From Ensifer sp. BR816 (lineage in GTDB: Bacteria; Pseudomonadota; Alphaproteobacteria; Rhizobiales; Rhizobiaceae), in assembly GCF_000378985.1 (NCBI RefSeq), contig NZ_KB905370.1, positions 2,797,210-2,861,209 of the forward strand: 64,000 nucleotides of DNA, read 5' to 3'. The translations under genes and the position numbers were made by a program. Of the stretch, positions 24,314-33,989 are shown piece by piece. The number at the start of each line of letters is the position of its first letter. Positions within the stretch are counted from its first letter, which is position 1. Under the pieces are notes generated by a model that worked only from the letters and a program-made list of their open reading frames with translations, ran no database searches and was not told the origin of the DNA.

Positions 24314-26485
24314 ATGCGTTTACTGCTCGCTGCCGCGGCGATCTTCCTCGGCTGCTTCACGCCGCGGGCGAATGCCTTCGACCAATGGGTTCCTGTCCGC
24401 GACGTCTCGCTTGAGGTCCAGCCCGGGAGCCCACTCGATTTTTCCGCCTTTTTGCCCAACGGCGTGATCGACGCGGATCACCGGCTCGTCGCCGCGGAGG
24501 GCGGGCGCCTGGCCTATGCGGCATCGCCGGAAAAGCCGCTCAGGATGCTCTGCGCCTCGCTCGCCTGGAGCCCGGCTTCGGGCGGCTTCCCGGATCACGC
24601 GACGGCGGAGCGCTACGCGCGCCAGCTGGCGCTGCACGGCTACAACATCGCCCGGCTGCATTTTGCCGATGCGAGCCTGATGTTCGGCCGGCAGAAGGAT
24701 TTCGACTTCGATCCGGAGACCCTCGACCGCATCCACTACCTGCTCGCGGCGCTGAAGCGCAACGGCATCTACTGGATCTTCGACGGGCTTTCGTCGCCGC
24801 GCGGCGCCTATGGCGGTCATGACGACCGCTGGGAGGCCAATGGCGATCTCAAGCTGCGCCTGCATGTGGATGAGGAGGCGTTCGCCCATTGGAAGACGCT
24901 GCAGAAGACGTTCCTGGGGAGGGACAATCCCTATACTGGCGTCGCGCCCATTCGTGACGATGCCCTGGCGCTGGTGATCCTCGCCAATGAAAACGGCATC
25001 GAATTCGACAGCGTCGTGCATGAGCGGCCGGGCGAACCCGCCTATGACGAGGCGCTTGCCGCACCCTTCAACCGGTGGCTCGCGAAGCGCTACGCCTCGA
25101 CCGACGAGCTGGCGCAGGCTTGGGGAGCGCTTGGCGACGATGAGCGGCTAGAAACGGGGGCTGTAAGGCTTCCACCCGATCGCTACGCCGACAGCCCCCG
25201 CATGCGCGATCTGCAGGCATTCTTCACCGAACTGGAGCGCGCATCGGCCACCCGGATGAGCAAGGTGCTGCGCGATCTCGGCTATAGGGGACTGATCAGC
25301 ACCTATAACAATTGGCCGACGGTCCAGACTGCGCTGAGCCGGCGCGATCTCGAAGCGGTCACCATGAATACCTATCACGACTGGGTCGGCGGCTATGCGC
25401 CAGGGAGTGCCCTGCTGCAGGTGAGTTCCATTGCCGACGGCGCCAACTACATGCGGATGATCGCCGCTGCGCGCTGGATCGGAAAGCCCTTCATCGTCAG
25501 CGAATACGATCACCTGTTCTGGAACCGCTACCGCTACGAGGCGGGTCTCGTCATGCCGGCCTATGCGTCGCTGCAGGGCTGGGACGTGCTTTGTCGGCAT
25601 GGCCATGGGCCGATCGTGCTTGCCTATGGCGAGCCGTATCCGCACAAGAGGGCGATGCTTCCCTACGCGATCGCGCTCGATCCGGTGGCGCGGGTCGGCG
25701 AAACCCTGGCGGCGCTTCTCTACCGTCGCGGCGATGTGGCGACCTCCGGCATCACCGTCCCCTTTGCCGTGCGCGGCGAGGCGGACTTTGGCGAGGACAT
25801 GCAGGCGCGGGAGCCCCAGCGCCTCACAGAACTCGCCTTGATCGGCGGCATCGGCCTCTTTTCTGCGGACAGCATCGACGACCGTGTCGGTATCGCGCAG
25901 CCGCGGACTGAGGCAGCGGAGGACGTGCTGGCGGCTCTTCGCGACAGCGGCTCACTCCCTCGCGGCAATCAGACCGACACGGAGGCGGGCCTTTATGAGA
26001 GCGACACCGGCCAGATCCGGCTTGATCGCCGCTCCGGGCAGCTGCGGGTCTCGACGCCGGCAACCGAGGCGGCGGCATTCTCCTCGCTGCGCGAGCCGAT
26101 CGATCTCGGCGTTCTCCGCATCGAGCAGGCGGATGGAGACGGGCTCGTCGCCCTTTCCGCGATCGATCGCCAGCCTTCGCTTGCGCAAAGCCGCCGCATG
26201 CTGCTGATCTTTGCCACGGACGCCCAGAACAGCGGCATGATCTTCAGAGACAGCGAGGAGAAGGTCATCGAGGATTTCGGCAGCCTGCCTGTGCTGATCC
26301 GCAAGGGCCATGTCGATCTGGCGCTTTCGAGAGGGGCCGCCAGATGGACGATATCGCCGGTCGGCCTCGATGGCACCGTCTATCCGCCGGTGCGCAGCGG
26401 CGCGGGTCCAGTCGCCTTCCGCCTGTCGAACGACACGCCCTATGGGCCGACGACCTATTTCCTCCTGGAGCTCGAGGACGGCTGA
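24314..26485 (+). CDS. Secreted glycoside hydrolase (clan GH-A, cellulase-like)
   Basis: 723 residues. A clear Sec signal peptide (MRLLLAAAAIFLGCFTPRANA, cleavage before FDQW) is followed by a TIM-barrel hydrolase. ALVILANENG carries the expected acid/base Glu after an Asn (clan GH-A), and PFIVSEYDHLFWNR carries the likely nucleophile Glu. The last 250 residues form a beta-rich accessory region. A GTG at 24308 could start the protein two codons earlier and would overlap the previous stop. A periplasmic or secreted polysaccharide-trimming enzyme fits its place in the locus. The GH family number is not certain. Confidence 0.78.
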   Translation: MRLLLAAAAIFLGCFTPRANAFDQWVPVRDVSLEVQPGSPLDFSAFLPNGVIDADHRLVAAEGGRLAYAASPEKPLRMLCASLAWSPASGGFPDHATAERYARQLALHGYNIARLHFADASLMFGRQKDFDFDPETLDRIHYLLAALKRNGIYWIFDGLSSPRGAYGGHDDRWEANGDLKLRLHVDEEAFAHWKTLQKTFLGRDNPYTGVAPIRDDALALVILANENGIEFDSVVHERPGEPAYDEALAAPFNRWLAKRYASTDELAQAWGALGDDERLETGAVRLPPDRYADSPRMRDLQAFFTELERASATRMSKVLRDLGYRGLISTYNNWPTVQTALSRRDLEAVTMNTYHDWVGGYAPGSALLQVSSIADGANYMRMIAAARWIGKPFIVSEYDHLFWNRYRYEAGLVMPAYASLQGWDVLCRHGHGPIVLAYGEPYPHKRAMLPYAIALDPVARVGETLAALLYRRGDVATSGITVPFAVRGEADFGEDMQAREPQRLTELALIGGIGLFSADSIDDRVGIAQPRTEAAEDVLAALRDSGSLPRGNQTDTEAGLYESDTGQIRLDRRSGQLRVSTPATEAAAFSSLREPIDLGVLRIEQADGDGLVALSAIDRQPSLAQSRRMLLIFATDAQNSGMIFRDSEEKVIEDFGSLPVLIRKGHVDLALSRGAARWTISPVGLDGTVYPPVRSGAGPVAFRLSNDTPYGPTTYFLLELEDG

Positions 26486-26603
26486 GTTCGTCGCGCACCG
26501 AGTTAGCGATTGCATTTCCCGGCTCAACCTGATTTTGGTCCGAGGCCGGCAGGCGATCGAACGACGCGCATCGGCCGCGAGATGCATGGAGTGTTGTGAA
26601 GCG

Positions 26604-27626
26604 ATGGACAGCTTGCCCGAGATCGGCGGCAAGACCTGGTGGCCGAAGCCCGGCAGCCGCCTCGGTGCGACATTCTTCGTGCGTCAGGCCTTTCCCTGGC
26701 TCGGACACCATTTCGGCGGCCAGTCGCTCGCCTCGACGCTCTCGCCCCGTCTCGAGGGCATCGTCTCCTGGGGCGGGCGTATCCCCGCAAAGACGGCGAT
26801 GGCGGTCGCCCGCGCGCGACGGCTGCCGCACTGGCACCTCGAGGACGGCTTCCTGCGTTCGGTCGGTCTCGGCAAGGATGGAGACGCGCCGGTCTCGATC
26901 ATCGCCGACGACCTGGCATTGCCGGTCGACGGCGGCAGGGCGTCGCGGCTCGAGTTGCTGATCGCCGAGGCGGCCGGTGGCCGATACGACGCCTTCGGCC
27001 GACGCATCCGTGAGCAGATGGTCGAACACAGGCTTTCCAAATATAACAACCTGCCGCATCGCGAGCCGTCGATAGAGTCGAGCAGCCGACGGCGCATCCT
27101 TCTCGTGGATCAGGTCCTGGGCGATGTCTCGGTGCCGCGCGCCCTTGGCAACCGCGGCTCGTTCGATCGAATGCTGGACGACGCGCTGGCGAGCGGGGCG
27201 CAATGCGTCGTGCGCACCCATCCGGACGTGATGGCGGGCTATCGCAAAGGTTACATGACGGAGCGCGCCGCCAGCACCCCCGGCGTCATCCTGCTCGCCG
27301 ACAAAGTCTCGGTTGCCTCAATTCTCGACGTCGTCGACGAGGTCTGGACCGTTTCCAGTCAGGTCGGCTTCGATGCCCTGCTGAGGGCAATACCGGTACG
27401 CTGCTATGCGGTGCCCTTCTACGCCGGATGGGGGCTGACGGACGATCGCGTGAATGCCAAGGCCGTGTCCGCACTGGCGCGTCGTACCGTCGCGAGGCCG
27501 ACAGCAGACCAACTGACCGCTGCGGCGCTTGGGCTTTATCCGAGCTACCGCAACCCGGCCAATTGGGAGCTGATGGACGTCTTTGCGGCAATCGATCTCC
27601 TCGTCGCCGCATTGCAAAGAGCCTGA
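26604..27626 (+). CDS. KpsC-like capsular polysaccharide biosynthesis protein (single domain)
   Basis: 340 residues, cytoplasmic. The motifs match the Capsule_synth/KpsC-KpsS family (PF05159): WGGRIPAKTAMAVARARRLP with LPHWHLEDGFLRSVGLG near the N-terminus, ILLVDQVLGDVSVPRALGN in the middle, VVRTHPDVMAGYRKGYM and VSSQVGFDALLRAIPVRCY late. Two-domain KpsC proteins add beta-Kdo linkers to a lipid acceptor; this one holds one domain. An alternative ATG at 26586 adds six residues. It is the last gene of the polysaccharide run, 118 nt after the hydrolase gene. Confidence 0.8.
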   Translation: MDSLPEIGGKTWWPKPGSRLGATFFVRQAFPWLGHHFGGQSLASTLSPRLEGIVSWGGRIPAKTAMAVARARRLPHWHLEDGFLRSVGLGKDGDAPVSIIADDLALPVDGGRASRLELLIAEAAGGRYDAFGRRIREQMVEHRLSKYNNLPHREPSIESSSRRRILLVDQVLGDVSVPRALGNRGSFDRMLDDALASGAQCVVRTHPDVMAGYRKGYMTERAASTPGVILLADKVSVASILDVVDEVWTVSSQVGFDALLRAIPVRCYAVPFYAGWGLTDDRVNAKAVSALARRTVARPTADQLTAAALGLYPSYRNPANWELMDVFAAIDLLVAALQRA

Positions 27627-27923
27627 ACGCGCCCCCTTCGGCGTGCGTCCCAGCCTACGCAAAAGCGTCCTTACTGTCCGGTTTACGCAGCTAATATCGA
27701 TTTGGGTCGGTGCTGCCGCGCCTCTTAACCATTCCGCAATCATGGAATGCAACTATTTATTGTAGCGCAGGCATGGTTGTTCCTGGGCCGAAATGCCATT
27801 CGGCGACGCGAGATGCCACAACCAATTTTAGAAAGTTGTGGGCGCCGAGGTCGGCTATCCGCATAGCAAATCGATATTTCTTGGCACGGCGTCCCTACTG
27901 GGAAGTGCAATCGGGGCAGACAG
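27627..27923. other. Intergenic region before the chemoreceptor gene
   Basis: About 300 nt without a supported gene. Composition drops in GC toward the chemoreceptor start. No clear promoter, hairpin or repeat was identified. Confidence 0.4.
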
Positions 27924-29729
27924 ATGAAACTTAATATTGCACGCGGCATGATTGTCTTCGGGGGTATCATTGCGGCCGGGCTGTTGGTCTCGATCGGCAT
28001 CAAGACCTATGCTTTCGACAAGCTCAGGGTGAACGGCCCGGTCTATACGCAAATCGTCTACGGCAAGGATCTCGTCGCCGATATCCTGCCACCGCCGCTC
28101 TACACGGTCGAGTCCTACATGCTCGCAATGGAGGCGATCTCCAGTACGGAACTCGCTGCCAAGAACCAGGAAAAGATCGTCGCCCTGAAGCGCGCCTATG
28201 ACGAGCGGCGGGCCTATTGGAAGTCCTCATCCGCTCCAGGTGCGCTGATGAAGAAGCTGGAGGACGAGGTACTCGCGAGGGCAGATCTCTTTTGGCAGGT
28301 GATGGAAAGGCAGTTCCTGCCTGCGCTGCAGGCAAGTGATCTTGCCGCCGCCGGTCAGTCGCTGAACGCCCTGAAGGACGGCTTCCATCACCATGAGGTT
28401 GCCGTGAACGAACTGGTGCAGATGGCCGTTGCTTTCCAGACCGGCGAGGAAGCCGCCGCTGCCGCCGATACGAACCGTCTGTCCATGGCGGCGACGACAA
28501 GCTCGGTGATCTCCGTCGCACTGCTCGCCGGCGGTCTCTGGTATTTCCGCCGCCGTGCGGTCCAGCCTCTGGCGGCGATGTCGTCCTACATGGAGACACT
28601 CGCCGGCGGCGACTACAGCCGGTCCGTGCCTTTTTCGGATCGCGCCGACGAAATTGGCGTGGTGGCGAAATCCGTCGCCATCTTTCGCGAGGCGGCTATC
28701 GAACGTCGCAATATTCGTGAGCGCGCCGAGGAGGAGCGTCGCCGGCGTGAAGAGCAGGAGACGGCTCTCCGCGAGCAGCGGGCGTCCGAGGAGAGGGACC
28801 GGAGAAACGTCATCGAACTGCTCAGCGGGGGGCTGGGACGTCTTTCTGCCGGCGATCTCACGGCGCAAATCGACGTTGGCTTCGCCCCGGATTTCGAGCA
28901 GCTACGCCGCGAATTCAACGGCAGCGTCGAGCAACTGTCCGAAGCGATTTCCGGTGTGCTCCAGGCAACCGGCCGCTTGCGCGCCGGCTCGTCGGAGATC
29001 GCCAGCGCCACCGACGATCTGGCAAAACGTACCGAGCACCAGGCCGTGTCGCTGGAGCAGACGGCCGCCGCCTGCGATGAGATCACCGCGACCGTGCGCA
29101 GTTCGCTGGAGCGCGCCCGCGAAGCGAGCCTGGTGATGGGGACTGCCAAGCATGGCGCCGAGCGTTCCGCGGCTGTCGTCCGCGATGCCGTCGCGGCGAT
29201 GGAACGCATTGCCGGTTCTTCGACACGCATCCGACAAATCCTCAACGTCATCGATGAGATAGCGTTCCAGACCAACCTGCTCGCGTTGAATGCAGGGGTC
29301 GAGGCGGCCCGGGCGGGCGAAGCGGGCAAGGGCTTCGCGGTCGTCGCGCAGGAGGTGCGCGAGCTTGCCGGCCGCTCGGCCACTGCCGCAAGGGAGATCA
29401 AACAGCTGATCGAGACCTCGGCCCGCGAAGTTGCGGACGGCGTCCAACTCGTCAACCAGACCGGTTCGGCGCTGATGGGTATTGAAGGGCATATGCTGCA
29501 GGTCAGTGGTCTGATCGGCGCCATCGTCACCGCGGCCGATGAGCAATCCTCCGCACTCGACGGCATCAATGCGGCGCTGCAGCAGATGGACCAGGTCACG
29601 CAGCAGAATGCGGCCATGGTCGAGCAGACGAATGCCGCCTGCCGCGCGCTGAGTGAGGAAGTGCTGGACCTCGACAAAATCGCCGAGCGGTTTCAGGTGA
29701 AGGCGGCACGCGAGTGCCGCGCTGCCTGA
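27924..29729 (+). CDS. Methyl-accepting chemotaxis protein
   Basis: 601 residues. TM1 lies at about residues 7-26, a periplasmic four-helix-like sensor spans about 30-185, and TM2 spans about 190-208. Then come a HAMP domain ([24 protein letters not shown]), a highly charged helical linker ([11 protein letters not shown]) and a second HAMP-like segment ([13 protein letters not shown]). The signalling tip follows, with [19 protein letters not shown] and [19 protein letters not shown]. There is no C-terminal NWETF-type pentapeptide for CheR/CheB tethering. Ligand unknown. Confidence 0.93.
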   Translation: MKLNIARGMIVFGGIIAAGLLVSIGIKTYAFDKLRVNGPVYTQIVYGKDLVADILPPPLYTVESYMLAMEAISSTELAAKNQEKIVALKRAYDERRAYWKSSSAPGALMKKLEDEVLARADLFWQVMERQFLPALQASDLAAAGQSLNALKDGFHHHEVAVNELVQMAVAFQTGEEAAAAADTNRLSMAATTSSVISVALLAGGLWYFRRRAVQPLAAMSSYMETLAGGDYSRSVPFSDRADEIGVVAKSVAIFREAAIERRNIRERAEEERRRREEQETALREQRASEERDRRNVIELLSGGLGRLSAGDLTAQIDVGFAPDFEQLRREFNGSVEQLSEAISGVLQATGRLRAGSSEIASATDDLAKRTEHQAVSLEQTAAACDEITATVRSSLERAREASLVMGTAKHGAERSAAVVRDAVAAMERIAGSSTRIRQILNVIDEIAFQTNLLALNAGVEAARAGEAGKGFAVVAQEVRELAGRSATAAREIKQLIETSAREVADGVQLVNQTGSALMGIEGHMLQVSGLIGAIVTAADEQSSALDGINAALQQMDQVTQQNAAMVEQTNAACRALSEEVLDLDKIAERFQVKAARECRAA

Positions 29730-30274
29730 TTGCCGCAGTATCGGCGGAACCCTTGGCGTTTTGCAGGTCAGAGCGAGAACGGCGAGAGGGTATTTGACTT
29801 GGTTCACCAGCCGCCAAAAGCGGCACGTGCCAGCGGCAAGCCAAGCCGCTGGCACGATACCCAGGGCATCATGCCCAAGGCTGCCCTGCACCCACGAGAA
29901 GGAGTGTATGCGGAGTGGCCGGCGCTAGGCTACAGTTGAAGATTAAATCCATATCCGCATTGCGAAGAAGGTGTACGGTTAACGCATTATTGCGTGGTCT
30001 ATCCCAGTCGGCGTGAAGTGCGCAGTAGAATATCAACAATAGGATGCAATGTTTCCTGTCGCGTATTAAATCGTGTAATTGATCTCTTCGCGAGAAAGAT
30101 GTGGTGGAAACGCGGTCAGTCTATGTCTGTATTGTGGCCCCAGGAATATCCGTTGATACTCCGGCACAGTTCGGAACAGCGCTCACCGCGCATGGGTTAT
30201 TCGTGATATCGGGATTGAACCATCGTACGAATCCCCTTCAAGTCCAATGCGCATGACAGTCACAGCGCGGTTTG
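29730..30274. other. Intergenic region, convergent gene ends
   Basis: 545 nt between the chemoreceptor and the TadE-like gene, both pointing inward. It contains the strong inverted repeat at 29826-29856. The remainder (29900-30270) has lower GC and only unsupported short frames. Confidence 0.5.
29826..29856. terminator. Perfect 12-bp inverted repeat, likely transcription end
   Basis: CGTGCCAGCGGC and GCCGCTGGCACG, separated by 7 nt, about 97 nt after the chemoreceptor stop. A strong hairpin, but no T-run follows, so it could be a Rho-assisted terminator, an mRNA end-protecting stem or a binding site. Confidence 0.5.
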
Positions 30275-30844
30275 TTAGCTGTAGGTGATCGTGTCTCCGT
30301 TTCGTGGCCGGATAAAGAAGTGCTGGTCATATTCGTAGGTTCCACCGCCGGTGAAACTTTCGAACAGGCTGGAGAAGATCGTATCCAGTTTGTATTGGAC
30401 ACGCGTCACCACCAGCTGAACATCCTCTATGCGTAATTCTTCCGGCACCTCCACGGGTGAATCCTGGCCTGCGGAAGGGGCCGTCGTGCCGTAGGCGGCG
30501 GACCAGTTGACAGTCGCCTTGCCCTTGCTGTCGACGTCGATAACGCAGAGCACGATCGAGAGTTCGGCGGTGTCGTAGGGCTGCACGATGGAGCTGACGC
30601 CGTCGAGGATCGACTCGACGCTCGCCTCCGTCCAGCTGCTCTGCATGGCGATGATCTCGCTGCTCGTCGATGCGATCTGATTGATCTTTCTCCGCACCGT
30701 CAGGCCTTGGCCGAGGTCGACCAGCCCGGCGAGCAGCAGCAGCATGAGCGGAAAAAGGAAAGCGAACTCGATCGCTGACGCTCCATCGCGGTCCCGGCAG
30801 AAAGTCCGCATGAAGGCGCCTATTCTCTTGTGGATCGGTGTCAT
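30275..30844 (-). CDS. TadE-like pseudopilin-type membrane protein (distal)
   Basis: 189 residues from ATG 30842-30844, which follows GAGGA; an in-frame ATG at 30868 would overlap the previous gene. A short basic N-terminus is followed by the TadE/TadF signature RDGASAIEFAFLFPLMLLLL, a single hydrophobic N-terminal helix. The rest is extracytoplasmic. These proteins accompany Flp/Tad secretion. It is the third gene of a trio with 30855-31385 and 31382-32800. Confidence 0.8.
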   Translation of the reverse strand: MTPIHKRIGAFMRTFCRDRDGASAIEFAFLFPLMLLLLAGLVDLGQGLTVRRKINQIASTSSEIIAMQSSWTEASVESILDGVSSIVQPYDTAELSIVLCVIDVDSKGKATVNWSAAYGTTAPSAGQDSPVEVPEELRIEDVQLVVTRVQYKLDTIFSSLFESFTGGGTYEYDQHFFIRPRNGDTITYS

Positions 30845-30854
30845 CGGGGCATCC

Positions 30855-31385
30855 TCAGAACGGTTCATTGCGAGACAGGACCGAGGCGCCCATCAGGTAG
30901 CTGCCGTCCGCAAGCGTGGAGCTCGAAAGCGAGTAGAGGCTGACGATCGGCTTCCACGGGAGGAAAGCCTGGACCATCACGTAATCGCTTCCTTTGCCAA
31001 TCTCGAAGCCTTCGGTGATCGAGACGGCGCCGCTGCTGTTGATCGCCTTCATTGCGCCGGAAGAGGACGTGTCGGTCAGCGTATCGACGGCCACCAGCAG
31101 CTTGTCTTCGCAGTTAAGCACATAGAGCAGGTTGCCGCAGATCTCCGTCTTGAACCCGGTGAGGCTCATATTGCCCTCGGCCGCCTGCCCGGTCCGAATG
31201 AGGCGAGCGGCTTTGTGAACCGCAGCGTCGAGTGCCGAGTCGATGAAGAACATCGCCGCACATTCGAGAATGCCGAAGATAATGGTGAACAGCGGCAGGG
31301 CGAGCAGCGCGAATTCGATCGCGGCGACACCGGACCTGTCGCGCAGCAGCCGGCGCAGTTGCCTGAATCTCGTGCGTCTCATCAT
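30855..31385 (-). CDS. TadE-like pseudopilin-type membrane protein (proximal)
   Basis: 176 residues. The N-terminus RDRSGVAAIEFALLALPLF is the TadE hydrophobic signature. Two cysteines (EICGNLLYVLNCEDKL) could form a disulfide outside the cytoplasm. It starts in an ATGA overlap with the TadG-like gene and ends 10 nt before the distal TadE-like gene. It is a paralog of that protein rather than a duplicate. Confidence 0.82.
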   Translation of the reverse strand: MMRRTRFRQLRRLLRDRSGVAAIEFALLALPLFTIIFGILECAAMFFIDSALDAAVHKAARLIRTGQAAEGNMSLTGFKTEICGNLLYVLNCEDKLLVAVDTLTDTSSSGAMKAINSSGAVSITEGFEIGKGSDYVMVQAFLPWKPIVSLYSLSSSTLADGSYLMGASVLSRNEPF

Positions 31386-32800
31386 TGGGTCAGCCGCACC
31401 GAGGTCAGATATTGGTTGAAGAGGGTGGAAAGGCCGGCGGTGATCTCGTCTTCCGAGGCGGCCGAGATGAAGAGATCGGAGGAAGAGGCGCAGTCCTGCA
31501 GCGCGATCGGGATATAGTCCAGCCTGGACGTTGTGCCGCTGACGCCGCTATGCAGCGTGCCACCCCAGGTGGAGGTCCACTTGCTGTTTGCCATCGTGTC
31601 GGCAAGGGTTGCGTTATAGCCCCAGTCGAGTGGGATGGCCAAATACTCGGTGTAAAGTACCGCCATCGTGGCCTCATCCCCCTTGATGTCGTCGCACCAG
31701 GTGGGATTGAGCGGCGTGACTATGCCCCAGTCCTTGCCGTATTTGTAGCGGATGCAGGTGCCATTCTTGTATTCGGTACAGGTCCAGGTGACGTTCTCGA
31801 TAACCCAATTGCGATGTGATTGCACGCCATCGGTCAGCAGCAGTACAAGCTTGAGTGGCTTATCAGCCGAACTGCCGTCGTCGGCCTTCCCAACTTTGTC
31901 CTGGAGAGCCTCCAGCGCTGTCTCGAAGTCGGTCGAGGTCATGGACGTTGCGCTCGTCAGTCCGGAGTCGTCGTCGGAGAGTTTCTTTCGCGCCGTGCTG
32001 GTGGAATAGGTCGGCTTGAGAACCTCGGTAATGGTTTCGCCCAGGCTGTAGAGACCGACCTTGATCCTTGCATGGTTCTCATCTGCCGCGTCGACCATGT
32101 CGAGCACCTCTTCGACCGCGTCGAGTGCCACGTCGGTGCGAAGCTTTACGCCGAGGTTTTCAATGTAGTCGTAGTACGTGGGCGCGATGACAGCGTTCTT
32201 CTTGTTGTTGTTTTTGCGAACGGGGTCTGCCGTGCTATGGCAGGCGAACTCGCACTTTATATTCTTGTCAGCCCGCAGCATCGCTTGGTCTTCGCTTGTC
32301 GCCGCAAGCAGCATCGAAGGCGATTTGTCGATGACGATGTAGACCTCGAGGTAAGACGTAGCAGGCCCCTCGATGGCGCTGACGACCCCGACCGGGACGG
32401 TCTTGATGTCCGCCAGCGTCATTAGCGTCGTCGGCACCGTCCCGCTGGCGGACGCCTGGATCGTGTGGCCGCTCTTGTCCACGGTGATTTCGGTCAGGTC
32501 ATAGGTGGCGCTTTGTTTCTCCGACTGGGCGTCGAACCACTTCTTGATCTTTGCGGCTATCTCGTCCTCGTCGTATTCGTCGATCTCCTTGATGGCGGCC
32601 ACCAGTGCCGCGTCGAGGTCCGATTGCATCCGGCTCTGAACGTTGTAGGCGCGCGCATAGTCGAGGCCGGCGCCGACGGCGAGGATCATGGGGACGATGC
32701 AGATTGCCACCGTCAGGGCGACATTGCCGCTCCTGTCGCTGACCAAGGCTGCCATTCGGTTGGCAATCAGCTGACGGAAAAAGCCGAAATCGAGATGCAT
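31382..32800 (-). CDS. TadG-like protein with von Willebrand A domain
   Basis: 472 residues from ATG 32798-32800; the frame extends further but I see no better ribosome site. The TadG-type N-terminal helix is DRSGNVALTVAICIVPMILA. Then comes a vWA domain with the MIDAS motif VYIVIDKSPSM (DKSPS at about 158-162) and a later LKLVLLLTDGVQSH strand. A large insert between these holds Cys-rich and Lys/Asn-rich segments. It is the first gene of the trio, probably anchored in the inner membrane with the vWA domain outside. Metal-dependent adhesion is known for the domain; the ligand is unknown. Confidence 0.83.
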   Translation of the reverse strand: MHLDFGFFRQLIANRMAALVSDRSGNVALTVAICIVPMILAVGAGLDYARAYNVQSRMQSDLDAALVAAIKEIDEYDEDEIAAKIKKWFDAQSEKQSATYDLTEITVDKSGHTIQASASGTVPTTLMTLADIKTVPVGVVSAIEGPATSYLEVYIVIDKSPSMLLAATSEDQAMLRADKNIKCEFACHSTADPVRKNNNKKNAVIAPTYYDYIENLGVKLRTDVALDAVEEVLDMVDAADENHARIKVGLYSLGETITEVLKPTYSTSTARKKLSDDDSGLTSATSMTSTDFETALEALQDKVGKADDGSSADKPLKLVLLLTDGVQSHRNWVIENVTWTCTEYKNGTCIRYKYGKDWGIVTPLNPTWCDDIKGDEATMAVLYTEYLAIPLDWGYNATLADTMANSKWTSTWGGTLHSGVSGTTSRLDYIPIALQDCASSSDLFISAASEDEITAGLSTLFNQYLTSVRLTQ

Positions 32801-32975
32801 GTTTCTATTGACCAGCTCAGTTTCTTCACGGGCCGATCGTGCGTGGGAAAATATTATTCGTGCGTAAATTAGCGTCACGTTCTGCTAGCCGATTGGCGCG
32901 GCGCTATCCGCTTTACGCAGGAAAGCGACTCTTGCCGGTGCCGCGGCTTCGACAGACGGCGGGCCGGCGGCTATC

Positions 32976-33989
32976 TCAGCGACTCGGGTCCGGCGAAACA
33001 CCGATCCCGCGCCGGCTATGAAGCTTGGCGGTTTCCGACGGCGTCTGGCCGAAGGCGTCATGGTAGACCGCTGAAAACCGACCCATGTGGGTGAAGCCCC
33101 AGGCGCGCGCCACCTGTGCGATCGAGAGCGTATTGGCATCGTCGGATAGGGTCTTGCGAACCCCCTCCAGTCGCATCTGGCGCAGAAAATTCAAGGGCGT
33201 CGTGTCCTTGAACTGCTGGAAGGCCGCCTGTAGGGCCCGCACGCTCGTGCCTGCCGCGCCGGCGATCTCCGCAATGCCCATCGGCTGGGCGATATTGGCG
33301 ACCATATATTCGATCGCTCTTTTCAGGTTTCGCGGCATGGCGGGCGACATTGGCCGATTTAGGCGAGCGCTGTAGTTGTGGGGAAAAGATTCAAGGATCA
33401 TGACCATTGCTGCCCGGAAAAGGTGATCGGTGGCCGTGGTGGAAACACGGTCGTCGCCGACGACGTCGAAGCACTCCCAGAGCAGGCTTCCGACAGCGGC
33501 GAGCCGCGAGCCGGCGGCTGAGGCCGTCTCCAAGGTCGCACAAAGGTCGATGTCTCCCAGAACGGGGGCGTCGAGCAATTGACTGAGTTGGCCGACCATC
33601 GCCGATTTGTCGAAGGCGATGCCGATATGGCCGCGGTTCTCGTGAATTGTCATCTTATCGAAGCGCGCCATATTGCCGACCATCGCGGTTCCCGGGATTG
33701 ACGTAAGGCGCTTGCGACCGACGTCGAACTCCATGGCGCTCGAATGGGGCAGGTAGAGGACGAAGGCATCGGACGGTTCGGAGAATGTGACCTTCATGCC
33801 CGAATGACACATGCCCGACCAGATGCTGAAGGGCCCGGAAGTGTAGTGTCGATCCTCGACGGATATGCTCCCGCCCCGTTCCAAGGGTTCAACCGTCGCG
33901 GGTGACAATGTCCTGGCATAGTGCTCGGACATTTCGTCCGCATCGGCTTCGACGATGCGGAATGCTGGGCGATGAGGAGCGTACCTCAT
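32976..33989 (-). CDS. AraC-family transcriptional regulator
   Basis: 337 residues. The N-terminal part resembles the AraC_binding_2 sensor domain (GPFSIWSGMCHSGMKVTFSE). The C-terminal 100 residues hold two helix-turn-helix motifs: MGIAEIAGAAGTSVRALQAAF and LSIAQVARAWGFTHMGRFSAV, ending with YHDAFGQTPSE. The start codon overlaps the stop of a 24-codon leader frame (ATGA). Possible targets are itself or the TadE/TadG trio downstream, which is 176 nt away on the same strand. That link is inference. Confidence 0.9.
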   Translation of the reverse strand: MRYAPHRPAFRIVEADADEMSEHYARTLSPATVEPLERGGSISVEDRHYTSGPFSIWSGMCHSGMKVTFSEPSDAFVLYLPHSSAMEFDVGRKRLTSIPGTAMVGNMARFDKMTIHENRGHIGIAFDKSAMVGQLSQLLDAPVLGDIDLCATLETASAAGSRLAAVGSLLWECFDVVGDDRVSTTATDHLFRAAMVMILESFPHNYSARLNRPMSPAMPRNLKRAIEYMVANIAQPMGIAEIAGAAGTSVRALQAAFQQFKDTTPLNFLRQMRLEGVRKTLSDDANTLSIAQVARAWGFTHMGRFSAVYHDAFGQTPSETAKLHSRRGIGVSPDPSR

